Shown here: in pieces, positions 5,925-11,432 of the stretch
Layout: each line of letters begins with the position of its first letter
Position numbering within the stretch: the first letter of the stretch is position 1
Origin: Roseburia sp.
Lineage (GTDB): Bacteria > Bacillota > Clostridia > Lachnospirales > Lachnospiraceae
NCBI GenBank assembly: GCA_030844625.1
Contig: JAUUNJ010000051.1
Location: forward strand, 1 to 11,432
Direction: 5' to 3'
Length of the DNA: 11,432 bases
Notes under the pieces: model-generated
What the model saw: the letters and a program-made list of their open reading frames with translations, nothing else
Databases searched by the model: none
What the model was told of the DNA's origin: nothing
Position numbers and translations under genes: made by a program

Positions 5925-8440
5925 TATTTAACACCCCCTTCTATAACTTGTGCACTGAGTGGTGCAATCTTTGTTCCTTTTACTGTAACTTCGTCTTCTG
6001 TGTAGTTGATTACAATTGTCTTAACGCTTCCGTCCTTTGAGTACTGGTTTGCTATAACACCATCCTCCAGAACTGTTCTGCTGTCCCAATTATATCCAAT
6101 AATCTGCGACAGCGGAGCATTTACAGTCGAGTAGATGTTCTTAACAATGTCCTCATACTGACTAAACTCTGTTGAGTAATAATCGGAAGAAGTTGTTGCT
6201 GCCAACAAATATGATGGTTCCTGTGTCAGTACAAAGGAAGGTGAAATATTGTAATCAATCATCTTTAACATATCTTTCTGTGAATAGAAAGAGAAGTTTG
6301 AATATGGTGCATATATTTCCATTGTACCATGAAGTACCATCTGAAGGAACGGAACGGAATCTGTCTCGTAAACGTATTGTGACGTTCCAACAGGTGACTG
6401 TAAGTAACGATCGGTGTACTGCCATAAATACTGGTTCGGAGTTACTAAGTTTAACTTTGTCTCCTGATCACTGATTTTCTTTAATGTATCCTGATACAGT
6501 TTTATTACATCTGTTACTGAAATCTGGTCTCCATCACTGTCATGAGTACTTACTAATACATTAGAAGCTCCATCAACCGTAAATGACTTACTATAATCTC
6601 CCAAATCATCATAAAGATCTTCAATCCATTCTGCAGTCTTATCAGGACTTGCGTAACCATATTCCGTTACCGGCACATTCTTTGGAAGAATGCCTGACTT
6701 ATCCAGCGTTAAATATTTTGTATTCAAATGCTTTGCAGCATTATTGTAATAACTGATCATTGTTTCATTGATTGTTGTAAACTCTCTTGAGAATGAAATA
6801 TCCACATTCTTTTTCTGGAATTCAGCCATCAGGTCCTCAAAATCTCCTTCTTTGCCAACGCTTGATGAGAATTTTGTACTGTACGGTTTTGACAGGGTTT
6901 CACCACCGCTCTGCCATCCAATCAGTCCTGAGTTAATATTGGTAACACCACCATCCAAAAATTTGTTAAGAATGTTCTTTACATCATCTGCTGTTGTAAC
7001 AGTTACCTGCTGTGTAGAGAATACACCTTTCTTTGAATCCGACATAAGGAAGTCAATTCTAATTGGAATATCGGAATTCTCAGCAGTTTTTTCTGTTAAT
7101 AAGCCCTTTTCAATCAAATGTTCTCTGTATGCCTGTGCCATACCTGTATAATCTGCCGCAGGGGTTCCGTCTGAGCCATCTCCACTAAGGAACTTATATG
7201 TCAGATTTACATCAAATTTGTTTGGCTCATCCTGAATCTTACGATAGGAATCACCAGCCTGATTTGTAACCTGATAAAATTCAGAATTGTATTTAAACTT
7301 AGCATATGCATGAGTATATTTCATCTGGCTCTTTGCTGTAGCTGACGGCGTAACCTGAATTGTCATATATTCATCACCACTGTCGGCATATGCAACATAA
7401 GCTGCCTGTGTTCCATCACCATGTGAGATACCAAATACCGGCATTACAGGGCTCTTAATCGGAACCGAATCGTCCATACTTGAAGTATAGTACAAATCGG
7501 ATGCAGGATCTTCCCCGTAAACGGTTCCTTCATAATCTGTAAACTTAGCAGCATTCTCGCTAAAACGGATTAAGCTTCCGCTTCCGTCCGGAACAAGAAC
7601 ATAACCTGAAATTAATTTCTTGCTCTTGGAAATATCCCATTTTTCTGTTTTTTCGTTATAGTAATTTAACTGTCCGCCACTTGCTCCCATAAATGGTGTG
7701 ACGATGATACTTGCTAACTTTGAAATGTTCTTTCCTGTTATTTCTTCATAAGGAATATTATAATTAATGGTTCCATCCTCACCAAATGTAATATATACAT
7801 TTATTCCAAGGTCTTCACCGTCAATGTCAAGAATACATTCCAGTTTCCACTTGCTGCCATCGGACTCAACCTTTTCAAGTTCGTTTGAATACCCATCTTT
7901 TTCTTTTAATGCTGCCGAAGAAGTTATTGACGTTGTCATACTGTCTCCCTCACCTGAATAATATTCAACGGTAATTAAGGAGTTTGCCATGGCTGTATAT
8001 TGTTCATTCAAAGACTCCTGCTGTGGAGTATTTGCCAGTTCTTTGACCTGATCCACAGTCATATTTTCGTCTTCTGCATATTGTTTTAATAGGTCAGGAT
8101 TTTTTGCTTCCTTTGCATCGAGAACAGCCTCTTTTGCTTCCTGAATCTGTTTGTTATAAGGAACATCCAGACCAGTCTTCCATACATATCCGCTCTTCTT
8201 ATCCTTTACCGCAATGATGTCTCTGTCATCACGGAAGAAGAACTGATAATTATCCGTCTCGTATTTTAATTCAAAACCTTTTATTTCTGATACAATATCT
8301 ACTCTTTCCGGAGCCTTTCTTGTATCTCTGTTTGTATTAAGGTAAGCAGCATATACTGCCGCACCTACTGAAAGGACACATAAGAGACATACAACAAGTG
8401 CCATAATTTTAAATTTCTTAACCTTACTTGCCTGTAACAT
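5924..8440 (-). CDS. Membrane-anchored DUF5696-domain protein, glycosidase-like barrel of unknown function
   Basis: The protein is 838 residues. One N-terminal hydrophobic helix (about 12-34) after a basic MLQASKVKKFK start looks like an uncleaved signal anchor, leaving the rest outside the membrane. A charged helical insertion spans about 95-148. Beta-rich sequence follows, with the hallmark VPDGSGSLIRF (283-293). The second half (about 455-790) alternates strands and helices like a TIM barrel, including VPFLQMVLHGTMEIYAPYSN (696-715). I match it to DUF5696 proteins from memory. They often sit beside sugar ABC permeases in Firmicutes. Catalysis is unproven and I cannot name catalytic acids. 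A surface glycan-binding or glycan-trimming role is inference. The gene starts 17 nt inside the previous gene, with AGGAGG 9 nt upstream of the ATG. Confidence 0.75.
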   Translation of the reverse strand: MLQASKVKKFKIMALVVCLLCVLSVGAAVYAAYLNTNRDTRKAPERVDIVSEIKGFELKYETDNYQFFFRDDRDIIAVKDKKSGYVWKTGLDVPYNKQIQEAKEAVLDAKEAKNPDLLKQYAEDENMTVDQVKELANTPQQESLNEQYTAMANSLITVEYYSGEGDSMTTSITSSAALKEKDGYSNELEKVESDGSKWKLECILDIDGEDLGINVYITFGEDGTINYNIPYEEITGKNISKLASIIVTPFMGASGGQLNYYNEKTEKWDISKSKKLISGYVLVPDGSGSLIRFSENAAKFTDYEGTVYGEDPASDLYYTSSMDDSVPIKSPVMPVFGISHGDGTQAAYVAYADSGDEYMTIQVTPSATAKSQMKYTHAYAKFKYNSEFYQVTNQAGDSYRKIQDEPNKFDVNLTYKFLSGDGSDGTPAADYTGMAQAYREHLIEKGLLTEKTAENSDIPIRIDFLMSDSKKGVFSTQQVTVTTADDVKNILNKFLDGGVTNINSGLIGWQSGGETLSKPYSTKFSSSVGKEGDFEDLMAEFQKKNVDISFSREFTTINETMISYYNNAAKHLNTKYLTLDKSGILPKNVPVTEYGYASPDKTAEWIEDLYDDLGDYSKSFTVDGASNVLVSTHDSDGDQISVTDVIKLYQDTLKKISDQETKLNLVTPNQYLWQYTDRYLQSPVGTSQYVYETDSVPFLQMVLHGTMEIYAPYSNFSFYSQKDMLKMIDYNISPSFVLTQEPSYLLAATTSSDYYSTEFSQYEDIVKNIYSTVNAPLSQIIGYNWDSRTVLEDGVIANQYSKDGSVKTIVINYTEDEVTVKGTKIAPLSAQVIEGGVK

Positions 8441-10490
8441 TTCTTATTACCTCCTTTCCTACTGTTGTTAAGAAGTCGTATAACTGTTCCCACATAATAA
8501 TTACAATCAGTACAACAATAGCCGCTATCAGCATAAATACCGCTGTAATAATCAGACTGACTACCGTTCCCTTAAAATCGTAATCGTGAACTGTTGAAAG
8601 TCCTTCGAATATAATCGCTATAGACCAGCCGACACCAATAATCATAATTACTGTAAGAATAAACGATTCGTTATATGTTAATACATATGACATTCCTGTT
8701 GTAATCAACATGCTGATCATAGCCGGCATTAAACCGTAAGCAGGAATCATATATACCTGTTTCAATGTTCCGTCACCATCTGTAATTGAAGTAACCAGAT
8801 AGTTACAAACAATAAACAAAATAAGTATGGCAAAGAAACCTACAACTACCGCTCCCATATCCATGTCTTCAACATCTGTATACTGGTAAATAAATCCTTT
8901 ACCGGTCTGATATAACATGTATACTCCAAAGAATACAACATAGATAATTGTTGCAGCAATCGGTGAACCATTTTTATGTACTCTGATATCATAATATCTG
9001 TCAATTGGATGTTTTGCACACTTAAATGCATAACCAATTTCACCAATTACAGGAAGATTCTTTAATTTCTGTCCTAAAGCTTTCTTCTTCTTTCTTATGA
9101 CTTTCTTTCTGTCAATTAAACCTATTGCAATTCTGAGTACGATTAATGCAATGATAATTCCAAGAAATGTTCCAAGGTATTTCTGAATTGCTTTGTTTCT
9201 TACTTCCCAGAATGCACTGGAATAACCTTCTCTGTTTCCGGCAATTTCAAAATCTTCCATTGCCTGGTCATAATTTTCATCATTGTAATATGCTTTAGCT
9301 ACACCGTTATGCGCAAGCACTGACATCTGATTCAGTCTTAATACATAACTCCAGTCTTTTAATGCATTATCATAATCACCGGCTTCATATTCACCTAACG
9401 CTTTATAAATAGTTGTTGCATATTCTGTCGGTGTAAACGACTGAATGTATCCCTTTTCTCCATCTGCTGTCCAGATGTTTCCATTGTTGTCTATGGCAAT
9501 TGTTGCAAGGGATGTAAACAAACCTGATACGTCAAGGTCTAACACCTGTGCACCAAGTGAGAAAATTAATTCTCCCGCTGTTGTGTATGCTGCAATAAAT
9601 CCGTTCTTATCACATGTGTAAATAATTCCATTGGCATCTACCGTAATATCAGTAAGCGCCTCCGTTGCTATAATAGAATTATTAAACATATTTGTACCGT
9701 TTGTGCTATGCTTCTTTACCAGGTCATCTCCCTTACCCATACACACTGAGTATGCGATACCATTCATATCAACATATACATTAGAAAAAGTAGTCGGCAC
9801 TGTATTAAGTATTGCAGAATTTGCTTCCTGTTCCTTGTTATAAATCAATTTCAGGAACATCTGCTGCGGTGTAAGAGTTGTCTTGTTGGATGTAAAATAT
9901 CCAAGAAATTCTCCTGTCCCAGCCAACTGGATAATACCGTTGTACACACCTTCTGATACAATGTATACGTTGTTTCCACTATCTACTGCAACCTTGCTCG
10001 GTTCGTAGTTTGTATCTGCAAAGATCGGAGCTGTCGGTTTATCGTAACGACGAAGGAATTTATAATCCTTTGAAAATTTAAATACCGTCTTTGCACCTGT
10101 ATCAGCTACATATATTTCGCCATCTTTTGTTCTGTAAATACCCTTAGGAGTAGTAAATCCTTCGAAATTTTTATCCTTAACGGTATCTGCATTTATGATT
10201 TCCACAATTTTTTCTGTGTCCAAATCGTAAATTACGATTCTTTTATTTCCTGTATCCACAATATAGAGATTATTATCTTCATCTATAACCATGTCAGCAG
10301 GATTTGTTAATCCAAGATTTGTGATTGTTCTGTCCGGCAGATAAGCATCCTGTGTTCTGACAAGTTCATCTTCATCATCAAGTGTATATGTATAACTTGT
10401 CGCCTGTGAAGCCGCAACAGGAATCACTGCCATTACCATAAGCATCAGTGCCAGAAGCAGCACCAATGATTTTTTCCATAATTTTCTCAT
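8424..10490 (-). CDS. Secreted NHL-type beta-propeller fused to TPRs and a Yip1-like membrane domain
   Basis: The protein is 688 residues. A signal peptide (1-28) precedes repeated propeller blades with NHL-style motifs: NNLYIVDTGNKRIVIYDL (73-90), GEIYVADTGAKTVFKFS (124-140), NNVYIVS (173-179) and GNIWTADGEKGYIQSF (337-352). Two TPR-like helix pairs follow (about 359-392 and 393-420, with the A-x-x-D/E-F pattern). A transmembrane helix (about 439-459), a basic stretch (461-477) and a Yip1-like region with about five hydrophobic helices (about 509-668) complete it. The propeller and TPRs should face outward. Fold names are by eye. No enzyme motif is seen. The gene starts 12 nt after the upstream permease, whose stop codon lies within the AAGGAGG site. 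A scaffold or substrate-handling subunit for the flanking transporters is inferred. Confidence 0.8.
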   Translation of the reverse strand: MRKLWKKSLVLLLALMLMVMAVIPVAASQATSYTYTLDDEDELVRTQDAYLPDRTITNLGLTNPADMVIDEDNNLYIVDTGNKRIVIYDLDTEKIVEIINADTVKDKNFEGFTTPKGIYRTKDGEIYVADTGAKTVFKFSKDYKFLRRYDKPTAPIFADTNYEPSKVAVDSGNNVYIVSEGVYNGIIQLAGTGEFLGYFTSNKTTLTPQQMFLKLIYNKEQEANSAILNTVPTTFSNVYVDMNGIAYSVCMGKGDDLVKKHSTNGTNMFNNSIIATEALTDITVDANGIIYTCDKNGFIAAYTTAGELIFSLGAQVLDLDVSGLFTSLATIAIDNNGNIWTADGEKGYIQSFTPTEYATTIYKALGEYEAGDYDNALKDWSYVLRLNQMSVLAHNGVAKAYYNDENYDQAMEDFEIAGNREGYSSAFWEVRNKAIQKYLGTFLGIIIALIVLRIAIGLIDRKKVIRKKKKALGQKLKNLPVIGEIGYAFKCAKHPIDRYYDIRVHKNGSPIAATIIYVVFFGVYMLYQTGKGFIYQYTDVEDMDMGAVVVGFFAILILFIVCNYLVTSITDGDGTLKQVYMIPAYGLMPAMISMLITTGMSYVLTYNESFILTVIMIIGVGWSIAIIFEGLSTVHDYDFKGTVVSLIITAVFMLIAAIVVLIVIIMWEQLYDFLTTVGKEVIRNVTGK

Positions 10491-10502
10491 TTAACTGCCT
10501 CC

Positions 10503-11372
10503 TTACTTGATACCTGAACTTGCCATTGTGTTCATAACCTTCGACTGCATACATATGAATATTACCAGCGTAGGAATAAACATAAGCATATTTGCTGCCG
10601 CCACCATACCTGATGCTGCCACCGCATTATTTGTACCGATTGAGCCTACATAGTATGGTAATGTTCTCAGAGCTTCATTTGTTATATAGTTATTTGATGA
10701 TTCCACGTTGCCCCATACCTGCTGGAATGTAAGCACTACAGATGTGGCAAGGGCAGGTTTTGTTAACGGAATAATAACCTTTCTGAGAATTGTAATGTCT
10801 CCCGCTCCATCTACTACTGCCGCTTCAATTAATGCATCCGGAATTCCGTCAACAAACTGTTTTACCAGGAATAATCCTACCGGCATGGCAATTAATGGTA
10901 AGATGTGGGCAAACCATGTATTGTAGGCACCTACATTAACAATAATTAAGTATCTAGGAATTGAAACTGCTGTTGCTACAAACATAAGAGCCATCTGGTT
11001 CACTTCCCATAATGCACCTTTAATTTTAAATTTCTTTTTTGAGAAAACATAAGCTGCCATAATCGTAATAATTAAGTTAAGTACTACAGTAAGCACTGTA
11101 ACAATCAACGAATTCAAGAAATATCTGGACATTGGAATACCCGTAGTTCCCGCTAAGTTCAAAAGATTTTTAAAGTTATCCATTGTCGGATTGTATACCA
11201 AAATTGTTGGCGGGAATTTAAACAATTCGCCCAGTGGTTTAAAAGCATTACATATCATAAATATTACCGGAAGGATCATAAGTATTGACAGTGGAAATGC
11301 AATTACATGGAATTTTATTTGACCTTTTGAAAATCTGGTCGGGTTAATTCTGTTGCCTTGAAAATTTGCCAT
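10503..11372 (-). CDS. Carbohydrate ABC transporter permease, MalG type (first pair)
   Basis: This 289-residue permease has about six hydrophobic segments, from roughly 22-42 to 260-275. The EAA loop is complete: EAAVVDGAGDITILRKVIIP (183-202), with both the glycine and the final proline in place. The N-terminus (MANFQGNRINPTRFSKGQIK) is cytoplasmic and polar, as usual in MalG-type proteins. The ATG is preceded by AAAGGAGG about 8 nt upstream. It begins 16 nt after the stop of a preceding gene whose tail looks like a MalF-type permease, so the two should form the first permease pair. It is more canonical than the second MalG-type protein of the same operon. Confidence 0.92.
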   Translation of the reverse strand: MANFQGNRINPTRFSKGQIKFHVIAFPLSILMILPVIFMICNAFKPLGELFKFPPTILVYNPTMDNFKNLLNLAGTTGIPMSRYFLNSLIVTVLTVVLNLIITIMAAYVFSKKKFKIKGALWEVNQMALMFVATAVSIPRYLIIVNVGAYNTWFAHILPLIAMPVGLFLVKQFVDGIPDALIEAAVVDGAGDITILRKVIIPLTKPALATSVVLTFQQVWGNVESSNNYITNEALRTLPYYVGSIGTNNAVAASGMVAAANMLMFIPTLVIFICMQSKVMNTMASSGIK

Positions 11373-11388
11373 TTATGTATCCTCCTTT

Positions 11389-11432
11389 CTAATATTCATC
11401 TTTTTCTGTAAATAACTTATTTGCTACCTTAC
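11389..11432 (-). CDS. C-terminal end of an upstream gene, probably a MalF-type sugar permease
   Basis: One minus-strand frame at the right edge reads KVANKLFTEKDEY and then TAG at 11389-11391. The other two frames meet stops within the first few codons. The 16-nt gap and the strong ribosome site before the next permease fit an operon neighbour. A short polar tail of this style is common at the end of MalF-type permeases, which normally precede MalG-type genes. Only 13 codons are visible, so the identity rests on context. Confidence 0.5.
   Translation of the reverse strand, partial: KVANKLFTEKDEY

Overview
The window is AT-rich and reads as chromosomal DNA from a low-GC Firmicute, most likely a gut or rumen Lachnospiraceae relative (Butyrivibrio/Roseburia/Eubacterium type). 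That placement is inferred from strong AGGAGG ribosome sites, lysine-rich secreted proteins with Big2-like and Fn3-like modules, and the glycan-locus style. It is not proven. Every supportable gene is on the minus strand, so transcription runs from high to low coordinates.

Layout in transcription order: the last 13 codons of an upstream gene, probably a sugar ABC permease (11389-11432); a MalG-type permease (10503-11372); a secreted beta-propeller/TPR/Yip1 membrane protein (8424-10490); a membrane-anchored DUF5696-type protein (5924-8440); a MalF-type permease (4821-5924); a second MalG-type permease (3875-4831); and a secreted GH16 beta-glucanase (2491-3855). These genes are tightly packed, with gaps of 12-19 nt or overlaps of 1, 11 and 17 nt, so they very likely form one operon. 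A hairpin with a T-rich tail (2410-2471) follows GH16. Then come a LacI-family regulator (1384-2385) and the first 426 residues of a large GH94/GH149/GH161-like phosphorylase that runs off the left edge (1-1278).

Working model: GH16 cuts extracellular beta-1,3- (or mixed 1,3/1,4-) glucan. The two ABC permease pairs import the oligosaccharides. The cytoplasmic phosphorylase releases glucose-1-phosphate, and the LacI protein controls the set. No solute-binding protein and no ATPase are visible. The least understood part is the middle of the operon, where two large membrane proteins, an NHL-propeller/TPR/Yip1 fusion and a DUF5696 barrel-like protein, sit between the two permease pairs. They look like dedicated partners of a composite transporter and are the best candidate for an undescribed system here.

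No tRNA, rRNA, CRISPR array, insertion sequence or integration site was seen. No gene-free stretch exceeds about 110 bases.
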